A stretch of 64,000 bases of DNA from positions 153,957,345-154,021,344 of the forward strand of contig JALGPY010000002.1 of assembly GCA_023055425.1 (NCBI GenBank), read 5' to 3'. This document shows, one piece after another, positions 46,761-56,695 of this stretch. Below the pieces are notes generated by a model that saw nothing but the letters and a program-made list of their open reading frames with translations, was not told the origin of the DNA and did no database searches. The position numbers and the translations under genes are program-made. The stretch comes from Linanthus parryae. Lineage: Eukaryota; Streptophyta; Magnoliopsida; Ericales; Polemoniaceae. The first letter of the stretch is position 1; each line of letters opens with the position of its first letter.

Positions 46761-47094
46761 AGTGAACTGGTTACTATTCATTTGGTACAACCTTACCAAA
46801 TGAATAGTAGCTCTCTCACGAGCAGTATCTGTTAGATCTGAAAAGCCAGAAAAGAAGTATCTATTGGATGGAGGTGAACGTTGGGAATTCAAAAAATAAG
46901 TTGAAAAATGTCGTGTTGGTCGTTTTCAAACAAAGACGAACGTTATTTTGAAGGGAGTTTGAATGTTATGATCACATCCATAACCGGGGGCAATTGGAAA
47001 ACTACCAGTCTGTGAATTGGTCTTAGAAAAATGCATTCGGGTGAATTGGTCTTTGAAAAATACCCTCCTTTTTAAACACTAGTTGTTAGCAGCG

Positions 47095-47430
47095 TAGTGG
47101 GGCCATCTGTCTCTCTCGTCTCCATTCTCTCTCTCTCGTCTCCATCTGCCTCTCGTCTCCAACTGTCTCTCGTCTCCAACTCTCTCTCTCGTCTCCATCT
47201 CTCTCTCTCGTCTCCAACTGTCTCTCGTCTCCAACTCTCTCTCTCGTCTCCAATCTCGTCTCCAACTCTCTCTCTCGTCTCCAATCTCGTCTCCAACTCT
47301 CTCTCTCGTCTCCAATCTCGTCTCCAACTCTCTCTCTCGTCTCCAATCTCGTCTCCAACTCTCTCTCTCGTCTCCAATCTCGTCTCCAACTCTCTCTCTC
47401 TCGTCTGCATCTCTCTCTCTCTCGTCTCCA
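47095..47430. repeat. CTCGTCTCCAA tandem array, MULE left end
   Basis: More than twenty CTCGTCTCCA(A/T) units spaced by CTCTCT or AAT. In the right part the period is 31 bp (ACTCTCTCTCTCGTCTCCA + ATCTCGTCTCCA). Long Arg-Glu or Ser-Leu frames across it are repeat artefacts. Confidence 0.9.
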
Positions 47431-48160
47431 AACACAATAGTTTTTTTTATAGAAAAGGCCACCCTTATACATACCAAAACTGGGTTGATCACTCCCACTA
47501 CTAAGATCATTACAAAACTGCACCAACTAGTTTATGTGCTCTGGCATTTAACTCTCTAGGTACATAATTAATTGAACTAGAGAAATTTTTTAACAAGGCT
47601 GAACAGGGAGGCTCTGGTCCTCCAATTCCAACGGCTAGCAACATTGTTTTTGATTGCATTTACTATCACTTGAGCATCAGTTTCCACAGAAGCCTTAAAC
47701 CAACCTTTCCAAACACAATAGTTAAATACTCTAAAAACAAACCCTAAAAACGCGTACTCTCTCTCTCCAACATTGAATTGTTTCTATCTACCTCAACCTA
47801 CCAAGTACAGTTGAATTTACTCCAACTGTAAACTTTATGAATGTATACCTTAAACTCCTCAAGAATATGGCTCATTTGTCACTCTCATTGGCTCCAGTTC
47901 TCCCATAGAAGTATCCCATTTGTCTGTACAAGTCTCTCTCTTTCCTCACTTTTGTTCTTCAGCTACGGTAAAAACTTAAACTCTCACCTCTGTACTGTAT
48001 GTTTGTCCTTAGTATATGTTGATCACAGTACTCTGAAATGTATGGTATTCTCATTTATTTACTTTCATCCTTCCAATATGTTCATCACATTACTCTAAAA
48101 TGTAGGTTTATTTCTGCTCTGTTCTTCATTATTATTGGTTTGATGTGTGTTGTTGTATGT
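47431..48160. other. MULE interior, no gene
   Basis: Between the left array and the first GACGAG block. Short frames without family features. Confidence 0.5.
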
Positions 48161-48164
48161 GGAG

Positions 48165-48475
48165 AGACTGGGACGAGTATATTCAACGTCTCTGTCTTCT
48201 CATAAGACTGAGACGTGAACTATGCTCGTACCAGTCTTCCCCATGCACAACTGGGAAGAGCAAGACCTGCCAAACTGGGACGAGAAATCTCTCGTCTGGC
48301 ATTCAAATCACAGACGAGGACTCGTCCCGGTCTGGCATTTGATAGACTCGTGGGACGAGTAATCTCTCGTCCCAGACTGGGGTGTGATAGACTCGTACGA
48401 GTACGATACCCAAAGATGACAAGACAGGGACGACAGAGACGAGCATACCCTAAACCCTAAACCCTAAACCCTGAA
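48165..48475. repeat. Dispersed GACGAG motifs and telomere-like run
   Basis: At least nine GGGACGAG/CTCGTCCC-type motifs between 48170 and 48440, followed by a run of CCCTAAA repeats (48455-48472). Confidence 0.8.
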
Positions 48476-48513
48476 ATCCTCTCTTATCATGAAAAATGGT
48501 ATTCAATATTAAA

Positions 48514-48915
48514 ATTGTAAGTCCTAAACCATATAATCATGTAATCTAAACTATAAACTCAAAATCCTACAATCATCATATCTTAATCATGTAATGCCTA
48601 AACCTTATACATACCATTAAACCAAGTAACATCCTCCCAAAATCCTACATTTGTAGACACTAAACACTATAACCAACTAAGTATCATTCCTATAGACACT
48701 AAAGATGTTAATTGTAAGTCCTAAACCATATAATCACGTAATGTAAACTATAAACTCAACATCCTACAATCATCATATCTTAATCATGTAATGCCTAAAC
48801 CTTATACACACCATTAAACCAAGTAACATCCTCCCAAAATCCTACATTTGTAGACACTAAACACTATAACCAACTAAGTATCATTCCTATAGCCACTAAA
48901 GATGTTAATTGTAAG
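48514..48915. repeat. 197-bp tandem repeat, two copies plus a stub
   Basis: ATTGTAAGTCCTAAACCATA starts at about 48514 and 48711; a third start is at about 48908. The first two units are nearly identical over 197 bp. Confidence 0.85.
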
Positions 48916-48998
48916 TCATAAACAATAATAATACTAAACATGAATCCCTAAATCACAGATCATCCATTTTAAGTAAACCTAAGATTGTACACCTAAGA

Positions 48999-49238
48999 CT
49001 GGGACGAGTATACTCTCGTCCCAGTTGTAAATACAGGGACGAACATTCTCTCGTCCCAGTTGTAAATACAGGGACGAGTATACTCTCGTCCCAGTTGTAA
49101 ATACAGGGACGAACATTCTCTCGTCCCAGTTGTAAATACAGGGACGAGTATACTCTCGTCACAGTTGTAAAACACAGGGACGAACATTCTCTCGTCCCAG
49201 TTGTAAATACAGGGACGAGTATACTCTCGTCACAGTTT
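48999..49238. repeat. 35-bp inverted-core repeats, seven units
   Basis: The units alternate GGGACGAGTATACTCTCGTC and GGGACGAACATTCTCTCGTC, each followed by CC(C/A)AGTTGTAAATACA or similar. Each unit is itself a near-palindrome around GACGAG...CTCGTC. Confidence 0.9.
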
Positions 49239-49339
49239 AAAATAAATATGTTGTCTGAGCTGGTGGTGGTCCCTCTCCTTCCTGAAAAAAGTACAGAAAT
49301 TCTGTTACCCATCAGAAAACTTTTTTCTTTGTTTGACCA

Positions 49340-49405
49340 AACCCTAATTTCATCCAAACCCTAAACTCATCCAAACCCTAATTTCATCCGAACCCTAAAC
49401 CCTAA
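49340..49405 (+). promoter_or_regulatory. Telo-box cluster before the MULE transposase
   Basis: Five or six AACCCTAA motifs (AAACCCTA telo-box) within 65 bp, ending about 30 bp before the transposase ATG at 49433. Telo-boxes are known in promoters of genes active in dividing plant cells. Whether this is promoter or 5' UTR is not clear. Confidence 0.5.
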
Positions 49406-49432
49406 AATCATTCTCTCTCTTGACATGTAGAA

Positions 49433-51862
49433 ATGGTGAGAAAATTGATGTTCCGTGCTGTTTGGAATGGTGAATGGACGCGTGCCGAAGGTAGACACAT
49501 ATACATAGGTCATGCCGTGAAGAATGCAGTATTCAAGATAATTCAAGGCATTACCGTGGAATCTTTGGAGCACGAAGTTTCGGTCAGAATGGATACAGAT
49601 TGTCCGCCTACCAAAAAGGTTGTCTTATCTTATCATTTCCAATTTCCAGATGCTAACCTGATCGAGCCTAATTTCCAGATGCTAACCATGTACGTCACGT
49701 TAAAGGATTTGGTGGATCAACCATACATTAATGCCGATGTTGCTGACGAGGATGTGATGGATCAAACTGAAACCCCTAACAATCAGTTGGTTCCTTTGAG
49801 CCCCCCCCCCCTTACGTACCGCGAGGATTACTTTCAGGGTATAGAGATACTCGCCGAGGATCGTGACGAAGACAGGGTAGCATATAACGAAATGGATCTC
49901 ACTCCGTCTCCGGTTCACTGTAACGACATTGTGCAATTAGCTGACAGAGTTATGGTTGCCACTAATGAGGCAATGGGGCAAAATAATCTTGCATTGGCAA
50001 CTGTTGCGGTAGATTGTACAGAGAGTCGTGGACAGACTGGTGTGGGAAGGCTAGACGGTCTGGACATAGAGATTAAAGGTTTGTATACTGGGAGGGCGTT
50101 GTCCCACCATATCAGAACGGTTGCAGGTTCGAAGAGATGGACTTTTTACGTATATAAGCGAGACCAGACTCGTATTATACTGCGGTGCGAGAATCGGGAA
50201 TGCAAATGGATGCTTGGGGCTTACAAGCAAAAAGATTCCGTGCACTACCAGGTGAAGAAACATAACCCCATTCATACATGTACGGCATGCAGCGTAGATG
50301 GGAAGCACCGTAACATTAATAGCGAAGTGATCGCGTATGAATTGCTGGGAATGATGGGCCAATCAAAAAACACACCCACAATCAAGGAAGTACAGAACAT
50401 CGCCTTAAAAATGGGAAGTAGAATATCATACTGGCCGGCATGGTATGCACGTCAAAGGGCCAAACAGATGATCCAGGGTACTCGTGCTCAAAATTACGCT
50501 GATCTTCCCGTGTTCATGGCATTATGTGAAATTCTGAACCCCGGTACTAAATGGGATATGGGAGTGGACGAAGTTGTTGTTTTCTTGTACTGTTTCCTTG
50601 CGTTCGCGGCACAAATTCAGGGGATACCGTATATGCGACCAGTAATTGTCATCGACATGTCGCACATGAAGAAGGAACCCCTGCAATTGGTCGTATGCAC
50701 AATGGTTGATAGCCAGAAACAGTGCTATCCCATTGCATGGGGACTAGTGGACAATGAAGACACCGCTGCATGGACTTGGTTCTTAAACAGACTGAGGTAT
50801 GTTGTCCAGGATCATGAGGAGTTGACGTTCGTTTCAGATCGGCACCGGGCTATCATCAATTCAGTCAAGGCCGTGTACCCCTTATCCAACCACGTCCACT
50901 GCTATTACCATTTGAAAATGAACGCTCTGAAGCATTACAATACACAAAAGTGGGTGCCTCATTACCACAATGCGGCCTACACATTTGATAAGGACGCGTG
51001 TGAGTCACATCTGATAGACATGGGTATTGAGTGCAACAAAGTAAACAGCGTTAACGACAAGACCGTCGAACGTTACTTCCGGGATGCCGGTCTAGAGAAA
51101 TGGGCAAGGTCCCATTGTAAAACAGCACGATTTGAGATTCTTACATCCAACTATGCTGAGTCCATTAACTCGTGCCTGCTGCCGACCAGGTCTGACAAAG
51201 CTCTTACAATGTTCTCCCAAATAAGCGATCATCAGAGCGAGTGGCACCTTAAAAAACGAAACCTCGGCTTTGACATGGGCAACACCTACCTGACTGCGAA
51301 AATGGAGAAAAGAATGTTGAGTCGTTCTATAAAGTGTATAGATTTTCGAGTGCGACCAATTTCAGAGTCTCTGTATGAAGTCCGCGGTAATCATCTGAAA
51401 ACTCAAATTGTGGAATTCAAAGCTGGACATTGCCTCGGAACCTGCACGTGCGGCAAATACCAACAGATGTGGTTCCCGTGTGTGCATGCGTGTGCTTGTG
51501 CAAAAGAACTCAGAAAACTTGGCCGTTACGATGCCGACCATGACATGAAGGTCATGTACGCCCACACAAGCAGGTTCTATTCACTGGAAAACTACCATCT
51601 GGCTTATGCAGGTACAATTAAGACTCCTCCTAACCCAGCAACTTGGACCAGCGCAGTCACAAGCGAAGTACCTGCACACATAAGAAACATTCGCCCACTT
51701 CCACCGAAGAAAGTTGTAACAGTTGGGAGGGACAAGGAGAAAAGACACAAGCCAATGGTCGAAACCGTTCGTGAAAAAAAGCGAGGAACGGGAACGTACG
51801 GATGTAGCCATTGCCATGTAAAAGGGCACACCAGAAAGATTTGCCCTCAATTGAAAAATTAA
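49433..51862 (+). CDS. MULE transposase (809 aa)
   Basis: Cuts and rejoins the element ends. The N-terminal 215 residues have no recognised domain and include an acidic part (about 100-160). A MuDR-type DNA-binding region lies near 218-305 (RIILRCENRECKWMLGAY). The catalytic core follows: D408 (VIVIDMSHMK), D469 (VSDRHRAIIN) and E576 (NYAESIN) are placed as in the family DDE triad. A SWIM zinc finger is at 671-685 (CTCGKYQQMWFPCVH), and a CCHC knuckle C791-x2-C794-x4-H799-x4-C804 lies near the C terminus. No intron or break is evident. An 11-C run at 49801-49811 sits in the frame and could be a sequencing or slippage risk. Between telo-boxes upstream and the acidic frame downstream. Confidence 0.93.
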   Translation: MVRKLMFRAVWNGEWTRAEGRHIYIGHAVKNAVFKIIQGITVESLEHEVSVRMDTDCPPTKKVVLSYHFQFPDANLIEPNFQMLTMYVTLKDLVDQPYINADVADEDVMDQTETPNNQLVPLSPPPLTYREDYFQGIEILAEDRDEDRVAYNEMDLTPSPVHCNDIVQLADRVMVATNEAMGQNNLALATVAVDCTESRGQTGVGRLDGLDIEIKGLYTGRALSHHIRTVAGSKRWTFYVYKRDQTRIILRCENRECKWMLGAYKQKDSVHYQVKKHNPIHTCTACSVDGKHRNINSEVIAYELLGMMGQSKNTPTIKEVQNIALKMGSRISYWPAWYARQRAKQMIQGTRAQNYADLPVFMALCEILNPGTKWDMGVDEVVVFLYCFLAFAAQIQGIPYMRPVIVIDMSHMKKEPLQLVVCTMVDSQKQCYPIAWGLVDNEDTAAWTWFLNRLRYVVQDHEELTFVSDRHRAIINSVKAVYPLSNHVHCYYHLKMNALKHYNTQKWVPHYHNAAYTFDKDACESHLIDMGIECNKVNSVNDKTVERYFRDAGLEKWARSHCKTARFEILTSNYAESINSCLLPTRSDKALTMFSQISDHQSEWHLKKRNLGFDMGNTYLTAKMEKRMLSRSIKCIDFRVRPISESLYEVRGNHLKTQIVEFKAGHCLGTCTCGKYQQMWFPCVHACACAKELRKLGRYDADHDMKVMYAHTSRFYSLENYHLAYAGTIKTPPNPATWTSAVTSEVPAHIRNIRPLPPKKVVTVGRDKEKRHKPMVETVREKKRGTGTYGCSHCHVKGHTRKICPQLKN

Positions 51863-51939
51863 TGTTGTGATAAAAGCCGTTGTTCTTCGTTCTTTGTAAT
51901 GTAATTATTAGTTCGCAACCTCTTTTGATGATTGCGCAA

Positions 51940-52185
51940 ACAATATATCTGTTGTTTCGATCAATTATTGTGTTTTTTAATTTGAATATGCATTTTATTA
52001 CAAAAATAAACAATATATCTTTTTCTTGTGTTTTTTACTATAAATATGCATTTTAATACATAAATAAACAATATATCTTTTATTTCGATCAATTCTTGTG
52101 TTTTTTAATATGAATCTGCATTTTAATACATAGATAAACAATTTCTTTTTCTAAATTTGTTTAATATGAATATGCATTTCTTAAA
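51940..52185. repeat. Four AT-rich tandem units after the transposase
   Basis: Units of about 58-70 bp starting CAATATATCT and containing TTGTGTTTTTTAATATGAAT and ATGCATTTTAATACA, the fourth degenerate. Likely within the transposase 3' UTR or the intergenic space. Confidence 0.75.
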
Positions 52186-52230
52186 AAAAAAACTGTTACG
52201 TATTTCAACAATATTATTATTACACACCTT

Positions 52231-52287
52231 CTAGAAAACATACATGCATGTTTTCTAGAAAACATACATGCATGTTTTCTAGAAAAT
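52231..52287. repeat. Nested palindromes before the acidic frame
   Basis: TTCTAGAAAACATACATGCA repeats twice and ends TGCATGTTTTCTAGAA. The block is self-complementary and could extrude as a cruciform or bind a dimeric protein. Confidence 0.7.
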
Positions 52288-52408
52288 GCAATTATACCCG
52301 GCACATGAACCATTATCTCTCTCCGTCTCTTCATCTACCCAGTCTCTTCATCTACCCAGGAAGCACTACAAAAGCCACTCTTCTCTCCAAAACTCACCAC
52401 ATTCTGAA

Positions 52409-52507
52409 ATGGCAAAGAAGAAGATACCAAAGGAGTGGGACGAGGACAAGGAGGAGGAGGTGTCCGAGGACGAGGACAAGGAGGAGGAGGAGGACACTGA
52501 AAGGTCG

Positions 52508-52542
<35 letters not shown>

Positions 52543-52798
52543 AGAGGATGAGGATGAAGAGGAAGAGAGTGACAGTGAAACTGACCGTGAACAGTCCTAT
52601 TTCCGGGCAAAAAGGGGATCTGAAACTACTCAGTACAGTGACGATGAAGACGAGGAAGATGATGACGACTCCGTGGATTGGCCGCCATCTCCGCCATGGA
52701 CGCCGAAGAAAAGAAACAGAGACGACGACAGCAGTGAAGAAGATGAAGATGATCCGGAGTTCTGGCCTCGCAGTCCCAAAAAGCCCAAAAAAATGTAA
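52409..52798 (+). CDS. Acidic accessory protein of the MULE (129 aa)
   Basis: Start chosen at GAAATGGCAAAG (good plant context); an upstream in-frame ATG at 52286 would add 41 residues of lower quality. The product opens MAKKKIPKEWDEDKEEE, then is mostly Glu/Asp (about residues 10-60) with a second acidic block, two proline motifs (WPPSPPWTPKKRNR and PRSPKKPKKM) and a basic C terminus. A long frame in another phase over the same bases gives Arg-rich nonsense and is a shadow. No family recognised. Its place after the transposase inside intact MULE ends recalls the second gene of MuDR by position only, not by sequence. Confidence 0.55.
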
Positions 52799-52929
52799 TC
52801 ATGTTCATGTTTTTAAGTTTTTTAAGTTTTTAATGTAATCAAGTCTTTTATTTCTGAACAATTTCATCTTTCTGAATCTCTGATTATGACTGTTCGAAGT
52901 TTTTCTTAGTTTTTTTCTGGAAAACACAG

Positions 52930-53125
52930 TTACTGTGTAAGACGAGCTTTTGCTCGTCCCGGTGTTGACCTGCTCGTCTCAGTACCAATGTGGCAATATA
53001 CTAAGACGAGCAGAACTCTCGTCTCAGTATATTGCCACACTGAGACGAGAAAAAACTGAGACGAGAAAAAACTGGGACGAGAAAAAACTGGGACGAGAAA
53101 CAACTGGGACGATGATGTGTATAGG
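52930..53125. repeat. GACGAG motif array, MULE right end
   Basis: At least ten GACGAG/CTCGTC motifs, the last five as ACTG(A/G)GACGAGAAAAA direct repeats. The same core as the left array, in mirrored position. Confidence 0.88.
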
Positions 53126-53473
53126 TTTGTTTAAAAATTTGTCTAATTAAGTGTTAATTTAGTTGATTAAATTGTGTAACCCACGCGTGGGTTACACACG
53201 CCAAACATAAGTGAGAGACGGGTATTTTTCAAAGACCAATTCACCAGACGGGTAGGACGCCAATTCTTTCCCATAACCGAGGGCGAAATGGGAAAGTAAA
53301 TCTCTCAGCAAGGGTCAAACTTCCGAACTTCTTCAATAGTTGCTGAAACCTACCTAGATGAAGGCTATCATTTGGCGTTGGACCGCCGACGCAAATATTG
53401 CGGTCTCTGACGAAGACAATAAACCGAAAAAGAGAGCACTCCGGCCACGTGGCTCAATTTGTGAGGCGAGAGT

Positions 53474-53755
53474 TGTTGAAGATAATATAATTAATTATCT
53501 TCATCAGTCTTCATTGTGTACTTCAACCCAGAATTGGGGATTTGGCAATTATCAAATGAGATTACAATTTCTTTCTCTTCCTCTTCTCTCATTTTCTCCC
53601 GTCTTCTCTTTTTTGTGATTTTCGTTCGATAATTCCTTTTCATTTCCTGTAATAACCTTGTCCTTCATTTTTAGGGTTTCTTAAGATTTCACGGTGCTAA
53701 CAGGCAGAATTGTTTTGTATTTCTCAGATAATTAGTTTTTCTAATATATCACGAG
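53474..53755 (+). repeat. Possible copia LTR trace
   Basis: Starts TGTTGAAGATAATATAATTA. Near its end AGTATCAGAGGTAGC resembles a degenerate primer-binding site (TGGTATCAGAG). No coding part follows, so this would be a truncated relic. Weak. Confidence 0.3.
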
Positions 53756-54389
53756 TATCAGAGGTAGCGGTCAAAAACATTCGACAAAGATGGATGATCA
53801 GCCCTTGAATTACATGTACACCGTACATAATGCATAAGAAATCATTTTTGATTGTTAATAAAACACAACAGAATCAATGAAAAGAAGACAAAAAAAGTAT
53901 TATAAAAGAATATTTCACCAGAATATTATATTACTTTGTAAAAATATTTTAGTGTCAGTCAAATTGTGATGTAAACAAAATATGTAGTTATTTATGTCTA
54001 CAGAGAAAGCATTGTAGTGGAATCCATGAAGAACCAACCCATAACGAGGACATCATTTGTAAAACAAAGGTGTGCCAGTTGGGAGTTAGATTGCCTAAAT
54101 TTTTTGGGAGGGGCTTCGCTCTCGCTCCCAATTATGGATCCGTCACTTTCAACTCGAATTAGCTTATAATCCTCGCTCCCTAAATTTTAGAGCGCCTCAA
54201 CATTGTATACTTTCTCACCAATTGGTCTCAGTACTAAATTACCAGGCTTGTTTGAAGCTAAGCCGAACCGAAATTTCAAGTAAAATGACAGTAACCAATT
54301 CTTTACCAAGGTCTCACTGTCTCACTCTTTGTCTTAAGTTGTCATTCCTGATACTTAGTAATGTTGAACTTTCATTCCATAATTCAGTA
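53756..54389. other. Unannotated spacer
   Basis: No gene, RNA or transposon ends recognised. Confidence 0.5.
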
Positions 54390-54774
54390 CTAGAGTATTG
54401 CCCGTGCCCAAGGGCACTATCCCTAAATTAGATAGCTTTTGAATTTAGAGGTGTTTTTTTTAAATGAATTTAGAGGTGTTACCAAAAATTATATTTACAA
54501 ATGTTGTTAAACATGTTAAAAAAAAAAAAAACAACTTCCAAGTATGGAAAGAGCATTATAATGGATGTGGGAATCACTTACAACCTCTCTCCTATTAGTT
54601 AGGGATGTAATTTTGGTAAGAAGAACATCTCTCCTATTAGTTAGAGATGTCCAAGGAGAGTGGGTAGTTAAAGATGTAATAAGTATGTGACATCTAATGG
54701 TGATGATGTGATTGATTTAATCTAACGGCTGAAAAATCATAAGTTAGTTAAAACATGCTATTTTATAATATAGA
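54390..54774 (-). mobile_element. Non-autonomous Helitron (385 bp)
   Basis: On the minus strand it starts TCTATATTATAAAATAGC (54774) and ends GTGCCCTTGGGCACGGGCAA plus TACTCTAG (54390). The hairpin GTGCCC-TT-GGGCAC precedes the CTAG end. It sits between A (before TC) and T (after CTAG), the Helitron insertion rule. Confidence 0.87.
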
Positions 54775-55151
54775 TGGGATGCTATAGTTAAGCTTTGTAG
54801 TTATTTTCATGAAATTTAGAATACTCAAAAGTTAGAACTTTGAATATGTTTATATCTAAAATTAAATTTAGAGTAAATAACACTAAAACTTACTACAAAA
54901 TGTATTTGGGGACGCGAAACTCCATACACTTTCAATTTCCCACAAACCCCCCCCCCCCCCAAATATACCTATGTGGGACACTTGAGCCCAAATTGATCAT
55001 AGAGATTAAATTTCTAACGAAAATCCATCACGTGCTATTCACGTGCTAGCTCTATAGATGAAGAAAAATAACTTCAATGACCATCACGTGGTCAATTACT
55101 CTTAAAAATTCAACTCCCTTTGTCAATTTGGGGTTATGTGTCCCACGGATG
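54775..55151. other. Unannotated spacer
   Basis: Contains a C homopolymer (about 54947-54960). Nothing else recognised. Confidence 0.5.
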
Positions 55152-55153
55152 TA

Positions 55154-55971
55154 CTACCTCTGTTTCTTCTCTTTCAGCCTACTTCCCTAAACAGGAAGTT
55201 TCTTCTCTTTCACCCTACTTTCTATTTTTGGTAAGTTTTTAATGTGTTTTGACCTAACTACCCTCCCCCACCAATAACCCTACCTAACACACACCAATAC
55301 CCCCCATTTTCCACTTTCTACATAGGGGAGAGAGAGTGGGAAGAAGAAGGGGCAGTTGCCGCAAATGACGTCGGGGGAGCCGCCGGAGCAGACGCCGTCG
55401 CCGCCGCAGACAAATGCAAACGATCTCCTTCTTATTATTATTTTTTTTTCTTTTTTCTTTACATCGATATGTTTCTTTAATTTGATCTCCTTCTTCTCTG
55501 GATCACGAGGAGAGTGTTGGGGTGATTCCAGACGAGGAACCGGACAATGAGGCAGAAGACCACCGCCAACTTTGCATCGCCGCCGCTGCATGTATCATAT
55601 CGCTTTCTTTTCATCTTCTTCTTAGTTTTTGGGTGCAGAATTGTAGATCTTCTTCTTTACTGTAGAGATCGGGTGACCTTAGTTTCTCCACAAACAAGTT
55701 CTTTGAGGAAGAAGAAACAGAGCACGAAAGATCCCGAACCCATGTATGTTTCTCAATCTCTGGTCAAGGAAGCGAAGAAAACAACGGAGAAGAACAACAA
55801 GGCCTCCTTCGACCCCTACACTGGACTCACCATTCCGTTGAGTCTCATGTTCTCTCTCTCTTCAATTTTGTTCAATTGTCTTTTTTTTACGGATAGAGGA
55901 TATGGCGGATTTGGAGTAGCGGTCTCGTTTTGTGAAGGATTCCTTCTCAGAATACTCACTGATGGTGGCGC

Positions 55972-56003
<32 letters not shown>

Positions 56004-56142
56004 TGGTGGCTGTGAAAGAGAGATGGAAGGAAGGAGAGCGACTGTAAATAGATGGATAGGTGAAGGAAAAAATATAGAAGGCGCGGGTTTATTAAAACTT
56101 GTGCCTATTTTCTCTCAGATGTTTGTAAAGAAACAAAGGAAG
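55154..56142. mobile_element. Large Stowaway-like element (989 bp) with internal reading frame
   Basis: TA flanks (55152-55153, 56143-56144). Ends CTACCTCTGTTTCTTCTCTT and (reverse complement) CTTCCTTTGTTTCTTTACAA are inverted. The left end repeats GTTTCTTCTCTTTCA twice. It is several times larger than ordinary Stowaway MITEs and holds non-repetitive sequence, including the frame at 55547-56047. Confidence 0.7.
55547..56047 (+). CDS. Unknown 166-codon frame inside the Stowaway-like element
   Basis: I do not recognise a family. The middle (QSTKDPEPMYVSQSLVKEAK) has ordinary protein composition; a hydrophobic stretch is near residues 20-45 and the end is Val/Gly low-complexity from a GTT repeat. 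It could be captured host coding sequence or chance. No splice signals were assessed. Confidence 0.25.
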
Positions 56143-56227
56143 TATATTGCAGAGGGTTGTAGTGGAAATTGAAAATGCGGGAGGTTTTTTGTCCCAAAAT
56201 ACATTTTGCATATATGCTTAGGCCTCG

Positions 56228-56652
56228 TGTAACACCCCTTGGTTCCCAGACTTTCCGTTCCGGACCGGAGAGCCCGGGTGGGTGCTACTTAATATGAAAT
56301 GGCGGAAATCGAGAACAAACACTGCCAAATCTCAAGTGAAGCATGTAAGTCACAAAACACATTTTGAGACAAATTATAAAATCATATTCCGACACGAAAG
56401 AAGCTGGGCGCGCTAGACTTGGCATGTTTTACTCACCTTGATAATATAACAAATATCACGTCGGCTTTCACAGGTAGACGTAACCTTCGTCTACGAACTC
56501 GTCACATACAGTTATAATTTCTAAATCAATCTCAAGTCCAAGTATGATATGTGGAATGCTATAATCCTAACAAGTCTCATTTTCCCCATAACCCCATTAA
56601 TTAATTGTATACAAAATTTATATAATAAACTGGCGACGTAAGCAACAACTAT

Positions 56653-56695
<43 letters not shown>

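Larger units (their letters stand above)
46987..53270 (+). mobile_element. Autonomous-type MULE (6284 bp)
   Basis: A perfect 9-bp duplication CCATAACCG is at 46978-46986 and 53271-53279. The inverted ends share GTGAATTGGTCTTTGAAAAA and TACCxGTCTG. Inside are an 809-codon MULE transposase, an acidic second frame, and repeat arrays built on a CTCGTC/GACGAG core at both ends. Intact transposase, clean duplication and symmetric arrays suggest recent activity. Confidence 0.93.

Noticed and set aside
47072..47526. Overlapping Arg/Glu-rich (minus) and Ser/Leu-rich (plus) frames
   Set aside because: Products of the CTCGTCTCCAA tandem array in all phases, not protein genes.
52248..52838. 196-codon Arg/Thr-rich frame on the plus strand
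   Set aside because: A shadow of the acidic frame in another phase; composition explained by GAGGAC repeats.
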